Of a stretch of 64,000 nucleotides of DNA, positions 48,346 through 57,932 are shown piece after piece (the first letter of the stretch is position 1; each line of letters begins with the position of its first letter). The position numbers were made by a program, and so were the translations under genes. Below the pieces are notes generated by a model. The model did no database searches, had not been told where the DNA came from, and worked only from the letters and a program-made list of their open reading frames with translations. Location of the stretch: NCBI RefSeq assembly GCF_004851605.1, contig NZ_CP031093.1:992001-1056000 (forward strand). The letters are read 5' to 3'. The DNA comes from Hydrocarboniclastica marina. Its GTDB lineage: Bacteria; Pseudomonadota; Gammaproteobacteria; Pseudomonadales; Oleiphilaceae.

Positions 48346-49233
48346 ATGAGCTTTCCCACTATTGAAGATTACGTAGGGCACACGCCGCTGGTGCGTTTAC
48401 AACGACTGCCCGGGCCCAGCTCCAACGTCATTCTCGCCAAGCTTGAAGGCAACAATCCCGCTGGTTCGGTCAAGGATCGCCCCGCGCTTTCGATGATTCA
48501 GGAAGCCGAAAAGCGCGGTGAGATCAGCCCGGGTGATAGCTTGATCGAGGCAACCAGCGGCAACACCGGTATTGCGCTTGCGATGGCGGCCGCCATCAAG
48601 GGCTACCGCATGGTCCTGATCATGCCTGAGCACATGAGCGAAGAGCGAAGGGCGGCCATGAAAGCCTATGGTGCCGAGATCATCAGTGTCAGCAAGGCGG
48701 AGGGTATGGAAGGGGCCAGGGATCTGGCCGAGCAGATGCAGCGCGAAGGCAAGGGCAAGGTGCTTGACCAGTTTGCCAACGCCGACAACCCCCTGGCCCA
48801 TTACCGTACGACTGGCCCGGAGCTGTGGGAGCAGACGGGCGGTCGCATTACTCACCTGGTCAGCTCGATGGGCACCACCGGTACCATTATGGGTACCTCG
48901 CGTTACCTCAAGGAGCGCAATCCGGCTGTCCAGATCGTCGGTCTGCAGCCGGCCGACGGCTCGGCTATTCCAGGCATTCGGCGCTGGCCGGAAGCCTATC
49001 TGCCACGGATCTACCAGGCTGATGCTGTCGATGTCGTGATGGATATCGACCAGCGTGAGGCTGAGGAGACCATGCGGGCTCTTGCGGCCCGGGAAGGCAT
49101 TTTTGCCGGTGTATCTTCTGGCGGCAGCATCGCTGCTGCCTTGAGAATTTCCGCAGAAGTTGAAAACGCGGTTATCGTCGCGATTATCTGTGACCGTGGC
49201 GATCGCTATCTCTCCACCGGGGTTTTCGGTTAA
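48346..49233 (+). CDS. cysM: Cysteine synthase B
   Basis: 295 residues from ATG 48346 (caggag 9 bp upstream); the long upstream extension of the frame has no family look. PLP lysine K43 in [14 protein letters not shown] and SSMGTTGT loops. Uses O-acetylserine with sulfide or thiosulfate. cysM-rlmD-relA-mazG follows the Pseudomonas order. Confidence 0.95.
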   Translation: MSFPTIEDYVGHTPLVRLQRLPGPSSNVILAKLEGNNPAGSVKDRPALSMIQEAEKRGEISPGDSLIEATSGNTGIALAMAAAIKGYRMVLIMPEHMSEERRAAMKAYGAEIISVSKAEGMEGARDLAEQMQREGKGKVLDQFANADNPLAHYRTTGPELWEQTGGRITHLVSSMGTTGTIMGTSRYLKERNPAVQIVGLQPADGSAIPGIRRWPEAYLPRIYQADAVDVVMDIDQREAEETMRALAAREGIFAGVSSGGSIAAALRISAEVENAVIVAIICDRGDRYLSTGVFG

Positions 49234-49315
49234 CCGCAAACCATACGCGCCCGCGGCAAACGCAACTGGCCATTCGGGCGCCCGATCTTTCTCCGATATA
49301 TGGAATCCCTGTCCA

Positions 49316-50656
49316 ATGAGTAGACGCCGTCGCAGACCCACTCTGCCGAAAGACCCCGTGACACTTTCGGTCGATAGCCTCAGTCATGACGGACGCGGCA
49401 TCGCCCGGCTTGAAGGAAAAATCTGTTTTGTTGACGGTGCGCTGCCTGGCGAAACCGTTGACGCGGTCTATACCGGGCGTCATCGCCGGTTCGATGAACT
49501 GCGCACGGTCAGTCTGGGCGTTACGTCAGAAGCGCGGGTTGAGGCGCCATGCGCCCACGCTGATATCTGCGGCGGCTGTAGTCTGCAGCACATGGCACCT
49601 TCTGCCCAGATAGCGTTCAAGCAGGAGACCCTCAAAGAGCATTTTGCCCATTTCGGGGGCATAGCCCCGGCCCATTGGGAAGCGCCAATGACCGCAGCGG
49701 AACTGGGCTATCGGCGCAAAGCCCGGCTAGGTGTCCGTTACGTGACCAAGCGGGAGGAAGTCCTCGTGGGGTTCCGCGAGAAGCGCAACAGCTTCATTAC
49801 GGCCATCGACAGCTGCGCCGTGCTGGATCCCCGTGTCGGCCAGATAATTCCGGCTCTGCAGGCGCTCATCCTCTCGCTCTCGGTTTACCGGGAATTGGCA
49901 CAGATAGAGGTGGCCTGTGGTGATGAGGAAGTCGCGCTGGTGTTCAGGCACTTGGCGCCGCTTGCCCAAGCGGATGTGGCGGCACTGGTTGCCTTCGGTC
50001 AGACTCACGGCGTACAGATCTACCTCCAGCCGAAAGGGCCGGATACCGTGCACAAACTGTGGCCGGAAAGCGGTGAGGATCGGTTGTCCTATACTCTGGA
50101 GGCGTTTGGCGTACGGCTTTACTTCCACCCCATGGACTTCACGCAGGTTAACGCACCTATCAACCAGCAGATGGTTGACCGTGCGCTGGCCTGGCTTGAC
50201 CCGCAGCCAGAGGACCGGGTGCTCGATCTGTTCTGTGGCCTGGGCAACTTCACCATCCCGCTGGCAACACGCGCCGGCCATGTCGTAGGGGTTGAAGGGG
50301 ACGAACGGATGGTCATCAGGGGCGGCGAGAACGCCGAGCGGAACGGCCTGACCAATGTCGAGTTCCACGCAGCGGATCTGCAGGCGGATTTCACGGCCGC
50401 CAAGTGGGCTCATGAGGGCTTTGACAAGATCCTGATAGATCCTCCCCGGTCTGGCGCGCTCGAGGTGGTACAGTACTTGCCTGCGTTTGGGGCAAAGCGG
50501 ATCGTTTATGTCTCCTGCAATCCTGCGACACTGGCGCGTGATGCCGGTGCCCTGGTCGCGCAGGGGTATAAACTGATCCGGGCGGGGGTCATGGACATGT
50601 TCCCCCATACCGCCCATGTCGAGTCCATGGCGCTGTTCGAACGGGTCGATGCATAG
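49316..50656 (+). CDS. rlmD: 23S rRNA (uracil-1939-C5)-methyltransferase
   Basis: 446 residues from ATG 49316. N-terminal TRAM domain, the iron-sulfur cysteines C79, C85, C88 ([12 protein letters not shown]) with a fourth in SCAVLDP, SAM motif [15 protein letters not shown], and nucleophilic Cys in [12 protein letters not shown]. Its last codons are the first unit of a 17-bp tandem array. Confidence 0.95.
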   Translation: MSRRRRRPTLPKDPVTLSVDSLSHDGRGIARLEGKICFVDGALPGETVDAVYTGRHRRFDELRTVSLGVTSEARVEAPCAHADICGGCSLQHMAPSAQIAFKQETLKEHFAHFGGIAPAHWEAPMTAAELGYRRKARLGVRYVTKREEVLVGFREKRNSFITAIDSCAVLDPRVGQIIPALQALILSLSVYRELAQIEVACGDEEVALVFRHLAPLAQADVAALVAFGQTHGVQIYLQPKGPDTVHKLWPESGEDRLSYTLEAFGVRLYFHPMDFTQVNAPINQQMVDRALAWLDPQPEDRVLDLFCGLGNFTIPLATRAGHVVGVEGDERMVIRGGENAERNGLTNVEFHAADLQADFTAAKWAHEGFDKILIDPPRSGALEVVQYLPAFGAKRIVYVSCNPATLARDAGALVAQGYKLIRAGVMDMFPHTAHVESMALFERVDA

Positions 50657-50728
50657 TACGGGTCGATACACAGTAAGGGTCGGTGCACAGTACCGGTCGA
50701 TGCACAGTACGGGTCGATACACAGTACC
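50644..50728 (+). repeat. Five 17-bp tandem repeats starting over the rlmD stop codon
   Basis: Units at 50644-50660, 50661-50677, 50678-50694, 50695-50711 and 50712-50728. Consensus GGTCGATRCACAGTACS; each copy differs by at most a few bases. The first copy contains the rlmD TAG (50654-50656). The array ends 69 bp before relA. Confidence 0.95.
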
Positions 50729-50797
50729 GGCAAGAACCGGCGCCCGATTCGCTTTCTGATCATAGCGGGACTGTTTCCGCAGGAGTAAGGCCCAGGC

Positions 50798-53044
50798 ATG
50801 GTCAAGGTCCGAGAAACCTATTCACTGGCCCCGAACGGGCAGGTCGACATACCCTGCTGGCTGGAGGAAATCCAGCGGCGGGTGCCATTGGAAAATCCCG
50901 ACCAGCTCAGGCGCGCGTGTGAGCTGAGCCGGAGTATCGACCAGAAGGCGGTCAGGGAGGACAGGCTCTGGGCCCGGGGCGCCAGCAGTTTTCAGACCGG
51001 TCTGGAAATGGTCCAGATCCTGGTGGACCTGCATCTGGACCAGAGCAGTCTCGTCGCCGCCGTGCTCTACCGGGCCGTGCGCGAGGAGCGCGTTGCGCTT
51101 GCCGAAATAGAGGCAGAGTTTGGCTCTGAGGTTGCTTATCTGATCAGTGGTGTGGCCCAGATGGCGGCCATCTCGACGCTTCACCATCCCTTGAAGGGTT
51201 CGGTGCTCGGGCAGAGTCAGGGCCAGCTCGACAACGTACGCAAAATGCTCGTGACAATGATCGATGACGTGCGCGTAGCACTGATCAAGCTCGCCGAGCG
51301 AACGGTGGCGATCAGGGCGGTCAAAAACGCGCCGATCGACAAGCGTATGCGCGTGGCCCGCGAGGTATTCGATATCTACGCCCCGCTTGCTCATCGCCTG
51401 GGTATCGGCCAGATCAAGTGGGAGCTCGAAGACCTGTCCTTTCGCTACCTGCACGAGTCCGCTTACAAGAAAATCGCGAAACTGCTGGATGAGAAGCGTC
51501 TGGACCGCGATGCCTACATACGCCGGGTGCTGAAAAGCCTTCGGGAGCAAATGGCCGCCGCCGGCATCGCGGGTGAGGTGACGGGTCGCTCAAAGCACAT
51601 CTATAGCATCTGGCGCAAAATGCGCCGTAAAGGCATCGATTTCTCGCAGATCTACGATGTCCGTGCGGTACGAATTCTGGTGCCTGAGGTGCGGGACTGT
51701 TACGCCGCGCTGGGCATTGTGCATGGTACCTGGCGCCATATTCCCAATGAATTTGACGACTACATCGCCGGGCCCAAGGAGAACGGCTACCAGTCATTGC
51801 ACACGGCGGTGGTCGGGCCCGAAGGCAAGGTCATGGAAGTGCAGATCCGCACTCACCAGATGCATGAAGAAGCCGAGCTGGGAGTTTGCGCCCACTGGCG
51901 CTACAAGGGCATGGACACCCGCAACAAATCCAGCGGTTATGAAGCCAAGATCAACTGGCTGCGCCAGGTTCTGGAGTGGCAGGAGGAAGCGGGCAACCTG
52001 TCCAACCTGAGCGACCAGCTCAAACGGGAAGTTGCGCCTGACCGGGTCTATGTGTTCACCCCCGAGGGCCATGTAGTGGATCTCGCCCAAGGGGCGACAC
52101 CGGTCGACTTCGCCTATCGAGTGCATACCGAAGTCGGGCACAGCTGTCGCGGCGCCAAGGTAAATGGCCGCATTGTGCCACTGACCTATGCCCTGCAAAC
52201 CGGCGACCAGGTGCTGATACTCAACGGCAATAGCCCCGCCCCGAGCCGCGACTGGCTTAACCCCAGCCTGGGCTATATTCAGACCGCCCGTGCCCGGGCC
52301 AAGCTGACCCAGTGGTTCAAACTGCAGGACCGGGACAGCAATGTCGCCGATGGTCGGGCCATTCTTGAAGATGAGTTCCGGCGGCTTTCCCTGGGCAGCG
52401 TGCCGGTGGAACAGCTGGCGCTCAAGGTCAACTACAAAACAGCCGAGGATATGTATGCCGCTGTGGGTGCCGGTGACCTGAAGCCAACCCAGGTGGCGCA
52501 CGTTGCCCAGCAGATGATCGAGCCGCGGGATCAGCAGATGCACCTGCAACTCGGGCGGGCCAAGCTCGATGGCTACAGCGTTGAATCAGATATACAGATT
52601 CAGGGCGTCGGCCGGCTCAAGACCTCCGTGGCGCAGTGCTGCAAGCCTCTGCCGGGCGACCCGATCGGCGGCTATATCACCATCGGGCGCGGCGTCACGG
52701 TTCACAAGCAGGACTGCATGAATTTCCTTCAGTTACGGGAAGCAGAGCCCAACCGTATTATAGAAGTGAGTTGGGGTGCGGCGCCTGAGGCGGTTTATCC
52801 GGTGGATATAGAAATCCAGGCTTATGACAGGTCAGGACTGTTGCGCGACATCACTCACATACTCTCGGCCCAGCGGACCAATGTGTTGGCGTTGAACACG
52901 CTTTCCGATGCCAACGAGCATATTGCCTCGATTCGGCTGACGGTTGAGATCAGTGGGCTTGAGCAACTGGCGCGTCTTTTGGCACAGGTGAGACAGTTGC
53001 CGAATATTATCGAGGTCCGTCGCAAGCAGAACGTTCGTTCCTGA
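50798..53044 (+). CDS. relA: GTP pyrophosphokinase RelA
   Basis: 748 residues. Pseudo-hydrolase domain lacking the HDxxED metal site (so RelA, not SpoT), synthetase domain (YDVRAVRILV, NGYQSLHTAVVGPEG, EVQIRTHQMHEEAELGVCAHW), TGS (YVFTPEGHVVDLAQGATPVDFAYRVHT), helical, zinc-finger-like CC and C-terminal ACT domains. Makes (p)ppGpp on stalled ribosomes. ATG preceded by aggagtaagg. Confidence 0.97.
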   Translation: MVKVRETYSLAPNGQVDIPCWLEEIQRRVPLENPDQLRRACELSRSIDQKAVREDRLWARGASSFQTGLEMVQILVDLHLDQSSLVAAVLYRAVREERVALAEIEAEFGSEVAYLISGVAQMAAISTLHHPLKGSVLGQSQGQLDNVRKMLVTMIDDVRVALIKLAERTVAIRAVKNAPIDKRMRVAREVFDIYAPLAHRLGIGQIKWELEDLSFRYLHESAYKKIAKLLDEKRLDRDAYIRRVLKSLREQMAAAGIAGEVTGRSKHIYSIWRKMRRKGIDFSQIYDVRAVRILVPEVRDCYAALGIVHGTWRHIPNEFDDYIAGPKENGYQSLHTAVVGPEGKVMEVQIRTHQMHEEAELGVCAHWRYKGMDTRNKSSGYEAKINWLRQVLEWQEEAGNLSNLSDQLKREVAPDRVYVFTPEGHVVDLAQGATPVDFAYRVHTEVGHSCRGAKVNGRIVPLTYALQTGDQVLILNGNSPAPSRDWLNPSLGYIQTARARAKLTQWFKLQDRDSNVADGRAILEDEFRRLSLGSVPVEQLALKVNYKTAEDMYAAVGAGDLKPTQVAHVAQQMIEPRDQQMHLQLGRAKLDGYSVESDIQIQGVGRLKTSVAQCCKPLPGDPIGGYITIGRGVTVHKQDCMNFLQLREAEPNRIIEVSWGAAPEAVYPVDIEIQAYDRSGLLRDITHILSAQRTNVLALNTLSDANEHIASIRLTVEISGLEQLARLLAQVRQLPNIIEVRRKQNVRS

Positions 53045-53078
53045 TGCCTCAGCGCCAGTAGATACAAGGGGAGTTTCT

Positions 53079-53975
53079 ATGGACCAGCATTACACTCTGG
53101 ACGACCTGACTGCCCTGATGGCACGCCTGCGCGACCCGGACCTTGGCTGCCCCTGGGACCTGGCACAGGACTTCAGCACCATCGTGGCTCATACGCTGGA
53201 AGAGGCTTATGAGGTGGCTGATGCCATTGAGCGCAAAGACTACCCCCATCTGAAAGACGAACTGGGAGACCTGCTTTTCCAGGTGGTGTTTTATGCACAG
53301 TTGGGGCGGGAGCAGGGCCATTTCGATCTGAGCGCCATCATCGACAACCTGGTGCGCAAACTTTTGCGTCGTCACCCTCACGTATTTCCGGGTGGCACAC
53401 TTGAGAGCGCCCGCGCCCCGGGAGACGTACCCGAGCAGAGCGAGATCAATGCCACCTGGGAGCGGATCAAAGCCGCCGAACGAGCCGGCGGGCCGGAGCG
53501 GAAGCCCGACCCGAGCATTCTGGCCGATATACCGGCGGCGCTGCCAGCCATGGTGAGAAGCGAAAAAGTTCAGAAACGGGCGGCTGGTGTTGGGTTTGAC
53601 TGGACGTCAGTCGATCAGGTTTTTGCCAAGCTTGAGGAGGAATCCGCCGAAATTCGCGGCGCATTGCAGCACGGTAACGCCGATGCGGTGGAAGACGAAG
53701 TGGGCGATCTGTTTTTTGTTTGCGTCAATCTGGCCCGCTACCTGAAGGTCAATCCCGAAAAAGCGCTACGCCGGGCGAATCGCAAATTTGAACAACGCTT
53801 TCGGCTCATGGAGCAGAGCTTGAGCGGCCAGGGCGCAGATTTCCCCTCGCAGGACGAAGCCCAGTTGGACAGCCTGTGGAGGCAGGCCAAGGCAAAGCTT
53901 CTTGAGCAGCAAAATACGCCCGCAGGAGCTGATACCTTGGGCCTACGGGAAGATACAGATAAGTACAATCCGTAA
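53079..53975 (+). CDS. mazG: Nucleoside triphosphate pyrophosphohydrolase MazG
   Basis: 298 residues with two MazG domains: DxxLGCPWDLAQDFSTI/EEAYEVADAI/ELGDLLFQVVFYAQL in the first, and a second EExxE-type helix pair (EEESAEIRGAL/EDEVGDLFFVCVNLARYL). Longer than E. coli MazG (263), mainly in the linker and a C-terminal tail. It hydrolyses NTPs and, in E. coli, lowers ppGpp; adjacency to relA fits. Confidence 0.95.
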   Translation: MDQHYTLDDLTALMARLRDPDLGCPWDLAQDFSTIVAHTLEEAYEVADAIERKDYPHLKDELGDLLFQVVFYAQLGREQGHFDLSAIIDNLVRKLLRRHPHVFPGGTLESARAPGDVPEQSEINATWERIKAAERAGGPERKPDPSILADIPAALPAMVRSEKVQKRAAGVGFDWTSVDQVFAKLEEESAEIRGALQHGNADAVEDEVGDLFFVCVNLARYLKVNPEKALRRANRKFEQRFRLMEQSLSGQGADFPSQDEAQLDSLWRQAKAKLLEQQNTPAGADTLGLREDTDKYNP

Positions 53976-54020
53976 CCTTAAAGGCCCCAGTTCGTCGCCC
54001 GGATTGGCTAAACTCTATAA

Positions 54021-54048
54021 AACGGCCTAATAGGGCCGTTGTTCATTT
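54021..54048 (+). terminator. Terminator after mazG
   Basis: aacggcc-taatag-ggccgtt followed by gttcattttttt. The stem is perfect; the T-run starts 5 bases after it. Confidence 0.6.
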
Positions 54049-54118
54049 TTTTCCTCGGCTTTTCCCGCCGGGAAACAAGTGACATTGGTTTGCGAGAGAT
54101 TTAGCGAGAGAGGTCCGT

Positions 54119-54463
54119 ATGAAGATCAGAGAGCTGGTTCGCTATTGGGATAAACATGCCCGTGGTCGGCTGACCCAGGATACCTACACTGTTGCACTGT
54201 CCGAGCAGAATGCGGGTTATCTGGAAAGGCTGGAGCAGTTGTACCCGCTGAAGTCGCGTGAAGAACTGATCCGTGATCTTGTCTCGGCAGCACTGGATGA
54301 ACTGGAGACCAGTTTCCCCTACGTTCAGGGCGAACGCGTTGTTGCGTACGACGAAGAAGGCTACGAAATCTACGAGGACGCAGGTATCACGCCGAAATAC
54401 CTGACGCTCTCACAGAAGTACATGCAAGAGCTCAAGAGCAAAACCTTGAGCAAGGTCGCCTGA
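54119..54463 (+). CDS. Small conserved protein, paralogue of the gene at 54807
   Basis: 114 residues, no signal or membrane segment. The N-terminal 62 residues (MKIRELVRYWDKHA... LYPLKSREELIRDLVSAALDEL) look like a small helical domain that could be a ribbon-helix-helix relative. The C-terminal 50 residues add YVQGERVVAYDEEGYEIYEDAG and a basic end. I recall similar Pseudomonas proteins labelled 'pilin assembly protein', without knowing the basis. Ribosome site gagaggt. It is tail to tail with its shorter homologue. Confidence 0.75.
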   Translation: MKIRELVRYWDKHARGRLTQDTYTVALSEQNAGYLERLEQLYPLKSREELIRDLVSAALDELETSFPYVQGERVVAYDEEGYEIYEDAGITPKYLTLSQKYMQELKSKTLSKVA

Positions 54464-54479
54464 GGAGCTAAACCTCAGG
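54459..54479 (+). terminator. Hairpin over the stop codon of the 54119 gene
   Basis: cctgagg-agctaaa-cctcagg, a perfect 7-bp stem containing the TGA. The same bases also make a 14-bp near-direct repeat (cctgaggagct / cctcaggagct). No T-run. Confidence 0.45.
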
Positions 54480-54500
54480 AGCTTCCATAGGGCGGAACAT

Positions 54501-54530
54501 TGTTGTCCGGCACAATGTTGTCCGGCACAA
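54501..54530 (+). repeat. Two exact 15-bp tandem repeats
   Basis: tgttgtccggcacaa at 54501-54515 and 54516-54530, identical copies. Confidence 0.9.
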
Positions 54531-54687
54531 TCAGATGATTATGTCGGGCATCCCCGTTATGTCGGCCTTCCCATGACCGGTAACGGTACGGTCAGCTGTT
54601 CGCGCACGCCAGCAGTCCGCTCTTTCGCACTCTCCAGGTCAGATTCTGCTGATCAGTCCAGGCCTGCTACCATAGCTCAAGTCTTGA

Positions 54688-54741
54688 CTGGTCTGAAAAG
54701 CGCCTCTGGCCTGAAAGTCTCCTCTGGTCTTACTTGTCTCG
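54688..54741 (+). repeat. Three degenerate 18-bp tandem repeats
   Basis: Units 54688-54705, 54706-54723 and 54724-54741. Each starts ctggyct; copies one and two also share tgaaa and cct. Confidence 0.7.
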
Positions 54742-54806
54742 ATCAGACCTGACCAAAGCGGGCACCCGGGGGCACACCCGTCGCCGGGTACTCATCGCTA
54801 CCCGGG

Positions 54807-55040
54807 TCAGCTTTTTTTATCGTTTTTCCCGTCTTTCAAGCCGTTCAATTCCGCCAGGTCTTCCACCGCGCCGTTCGCAATGTCGTTGAGAATTTCTTCC
54901 TCGGAGCGGTTGGGATACAGTTCAGCCAGCGCCGCCAGTCGTGCTGCATCCTCCAGTGGGAGCCGCAGGCGGTAATTACGGGGACGGTCCTCGGACTTAC
55001 GCCCTTCATCCCAGGTTTTGGAAAGATCGGTAACTTTCAT
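54807..55040 (-). CDS. Small conserved protein, paralogue of the gene at 54119
   Basis: 77 residues from ATG 55040 (aaggag 8 bp upstream). It aligns with the N-terminal 62 residues of the 54119 protein without gaps; I count 19 identities, among them W10, LYP (41-43), S46, E48, E49 and D53. The longer protein's C-terminal region is absent, replaced by a lysine-rich tail. Function unknown; a DNA-binding or toxin-antitoxin-like role cannot be excluded. Confidence 0.75.
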   Translation of the reverse strand: MKVTDLSKTWDEGRKSEDRPRNYRLRLPLEDAARLAALAELYPNRSEEEILNDIANGAVEDLAELNGLKDGKNDKKS

Positions 55041-55196
55041 AGCGGCGCTCCTTGAACATTCCCTTGCTATAGGCACTAATAGGATGGCAGTCGGCCTGAG
55101 GCTTCTCTGCGGTTTTTAACGGACCGCGAACGGCCCCTGTTACTACCTTAGCGTGGGACTGCGTCTCTTGCCAGTCTACCCCAGCGGAGGATTTAT

Positions 55197-57833
55197 ATGA
55201 CCGAGCTTCATCCTGCCTTGCGAGAAAATGTCAGACGCCTGGGCGATATCCTGGGTCAGTGCATTCAGCATAACCCGGGGCCGGAGTTTTATGAGCTTAT
55301 CGAGCAGATCCGCAAGGCCGCAAAAGCCGATCGGCGCCAGGAGTCGGGATCGGGCCAGCGGCTGGCGGAGCTGCTGAGCGACCTGTCTGACGAGCAACTT
55401 TTGCCGGTCACCCGCGCATTCAATCAGTTTCTGAATCTGGCCAATATCGCCGAGCAGCACCACAACGTCCGCCGCCATCGTGGCCACAGTGCCGACCTGG
55501 CCCTTGAGCCACTGACGGACACTTTCAGGCGGCTGCAGGCCAAAGGCATTGACAAGAGCAGGCTGGCCCGGTGTGTCGCCGACCTGAGGATGGAGTTCGT
55601 GCTGACGGCCCACCCGACCGAAGTGGCACGGCGCACACTGATCCAGAAGTACGACGAGATAACCGCAACGCTTGAAGGTCTCGACCACGAGGACCTGATG
55701 GCCGATGAAGAGGCGAGGCTGACCGAGCGGCTGAAGCAGCTGATTACCGAGGCATGGCACACCGACGAGATCCGCTACGAGCGGCCAACGGCTGTGGATG
55801 AAGCAAAATGGGGCTTCGCCGTGATCGAGAACAGCCTCTGGCACGCCGTACCGGAGTTTTTGCACGAGCTCGACCGGGCGTTGCTGGAAACAACCGGGGA
55901 AGGGTTGCCGCTGGACAGCGCGCCCATTCGCTTTGCTTCCTGGATGGGCGGCGACCGGGACGGTAACCCCAACGTTACCGCCACCGTGACGCGGGAAGTG
56001 CTCTGGCTGAGCCGTTGGATGGCCGCTGATCTGTACCTGCGCGATATCCAGGCGTTGCGGGCCGAGCTGTCCATGTGGGATGCCAGCGATGCCCTTCGCC
56101 AGCGGGCACCGGAAAGCCGTGAGCCATACCGGGAAGTTCTGGGCCAGCTGCGACAGCGCCTACTGGCAACCCGGGACTGGGCTGAGGCCCGGATTCGCGG
56201 GAATCAGGCCGACGAGACGAATATTGTCCTGAACAACGCCGAACTGATCGAGCCGCTGGAACTTTGCTACCACTCCCTCTGTGAGCGCGGTCTGGACGTC
56301 ATTGCCCGAGGCCGGCTGCTTGCGACACTGCGACGGGCGCATGCGTTTGGGCTGCAACTGGTCAAGCTGGATATTCGCCAGGAGGCCGCACGTCATACCG
56401 AGGCACTCGCAGAGCTACTGAATTACCTTGGCATCGGCCCCTATGATGAGTGGGACGAATCCCGGCGCCAGCAGTTTCTTATAGAAGAGTTGAAAGGTGA
56501 GCGGCCACTGATTCCGCGCCATTGGCGCCCCAGTGCCGCGGTCAGGGAGGTGCTCGACACCTGTGAAGTGGTGGCGGAACAGCCACCGGAGGGGCTGGGT
56601 TCTTATGTGATTTCCATGGCCAGCACACCGTCGGATGTGCTGGCGGTGATCCTGTTGCTGCGGGAGTGCGGCCGGCAGGAGCCCCTGGAAATCGTGCCAC
56701 TTTTCGAGACACTGGATGACCTGAAAGGGGCACCACAGAGTCTGGAGGCCTTGCTCAAAGTCGACTGGTATCGCCGGTATTGCGCTGACCACCAGCAGAT
56801 CATGATCGGCTATTCGGACTCGGCCAAGGATGCCGGGCAGATGCGCGCGGCCTGGGCGCAGTATCAGGCCCAGGAAGCGTTGACCGAGGTTGCCGAACAG
56901 TACGGGGTGCATCTCACTCTTTTCCACGGCCGTGGAGGCACTGTCGGCCGCGGTGGCGGGCCGGCCAACCGTGCAATTCTCTCGCAGCCGCCTGGCTCGG
57001 TAAAAGGCAGTCTCAGGATTACCGAACAAGGGGAAATGATTCGCTTCAAGTTCGGCTTGCCGCGCATGGCGGAACAGAGCCTGACGCTTTATCTCAGCGC
57101 CGTGCTGGAAGCCACCCTGACCCCGCCGCCGAAGCCTGAGCCACGCTGGCGGGAAATGATGGACAGTCTGACCGGGCGCTCGCTCGCGTCCTACCGGCAA
57201 CTGGTGCGTGAAACTCCGGAGTTTGTGCCGTACTTCCGCCAGGCGACGCCCGAGCAGGAACTGGGCAAGCTCGCACTGGGCAGTCGTCCGGCCAAACGCA
57301 AAGCGAGCGGTGGCGTCGAGAGCCTTCGCGCTATTCCCTGGATTTTTGCCTGGACCCAGATGCGCCTGATGCTGCCTGCATGGCTCGGCAGCGATGAAGC
57401 ACTGGGTGAAGCGCTCGAAGCAGGGCACCAGGGCGTACTGGAAGAGATGATCGAACAGTGGCCGTTCTTCCGGACATACATTGATATGCTGGAGATGGTG
57501 CTGGCCAAGGCCGACTTGCGCATCGCTGTGTACTACGAGGAGCGCCTGGTAGAAGCTGGACTCAAGCCGCTCGGAGCAACCTTGAGAGCAAGGCTGCAGG
57601 ACTGTGTCAGGCATCTCAACAGGCTCAAGAAACAGGAAACACTGCTGGAAGCTGAGCCGGTTTTTGCTCATTCCCTCCGGGTCCGCAACCCGTATACGGA
57701 CCCCCTGCATTACTTGCAGGCCGAGCTGCTGCGGCGTGACCGCGAAGCGGGCGGGGGCGTTCCCGAAGAAGTTGAGCGAGCACTCAAGGTGACCATGGCC
57801 GGTATAGCCGCAGGCATGCGAAACACCGGCTGA
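55197..57833 (+). CDS. ppc: Phosphoenolpyruvate carboxylase
   Basis: 878 residues, full length. Catalytic His139 in VLTAHPTEVARRT, the GYSDSAKDAG segment, the HGRGGTVGRGGGP loop, and the conserved C-terminus MRNTG, which binds the aspartate inhibitor. It fixes bicarbonate to PEP giving oxaloacetate. Ribosome site gaggatt before ATG. A stem, ccggct/agccgg, spans the stop region. Confidence 0.97.
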   Translation: MTELHPALRENVRRLGDILGQCIQHNPGPEFYELIEQIRKAAKADRRQESGSGQRLAELLSDLSDEQLLPVTRAFNQFLNLANIAEQHHNVRRHRGHSADLALEPLTDTFRRLQAKGIDKSRLARCVADLRMEFVLTAHPTEVARRTLIQKYDEITATLEGLDHEDLMADEEARLTERLKQLITEAWHTDEIRYERPTAVDEAKWGFAVIENSLWHAVPEFLHELDRALLETTGEGLPLDSAPIRFASWMGGDRDGNPNVTATVTREVLWLSRWMAADLYLRDIQALRAELSMWDASDALRQRAPESREPYREVLGQLRQRLLATRDWAEARIRGNQADETNIVLNNAELIEPLELCYHSLCERGLDVIARGRLLATLRRAHAFGLQLVKLDIRQEAARHTEALAELLNYLGIGPYDEWDESRRQQFLIEELKGERPLIPRHWRPSAAVREVLDTCEVVAEQPPEGLGSYVISMASTPSDVLAVILLLRECGRQEPLEIVPLFETLDDLKGAPQSLEALLKVDWYRRYCADHQQIMIGYSDSAKDAGQMRAAWAQYQAQEALTEVAEQYGVHLTLFHGRGGTVGRGGGPANRAILSQPPGSVKGSLRITEQGEMIRFKFGLPRMAEQSLTLYLSAVLEATLTPPPKPEPRWREMMDSLTGRSLASYRQLVRETPEFVPYFRQATPEQELGKLALGSRPAKRKASGGVESLRAIPWIFAWTQMRLMLPAWLGSDEALGEALEAGHQGVLEEMIEQWPFFRTYIDMLEMVLAKADLRIAVYYEERLVEAGLKPLGATLRARLQDCVRHLNRLKKQETLLEAEPVFAHSLRVRNPYTDPLHYLQAELLRRDREAGGGVPEEVERALKVTMAGIAAGMRNTG

Positions 57834-57932
57834 TGCCAGGCCAGCCGGCAAACCCGGGCATAACCACGAGGAGCAGCTAGACTGAGGTGAGGCCCTTTAT
57901 AGTCCAGTCAGAACAAGAGTGAATACAGACCT

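Larger units (their letters stand above)
54464..54806. other. 343-bp gap made largely of short tandem repeats
   Basis: Between two convergent paralogues. Seen in order: tgttgtccggcacaa twice (54501-54530, 15 bp), an 18-bp unit twice (54539-54574, ttatgtcgg...), and an 18-bp unit three times (54688-54741, ctggtctgaaaagcgcct and variants). Near the end a 7-bp stem ccgggta/tacccgg (54784-54805). No gene seen. Confidence 0.7.

Noticed and set aside
50644-50728. Possible CRISPR-like array
   Set aside because: The 17-bp units follow each other directly with no spacers, and no cas genes are near. It is a plain tandem repeat.
56415-57851. Long open frame (478 codons) antisense to ppc
   Set aside because: It is the mirror of a full-length, motif-complete ppc in G+C-rich DNA and has no family features.
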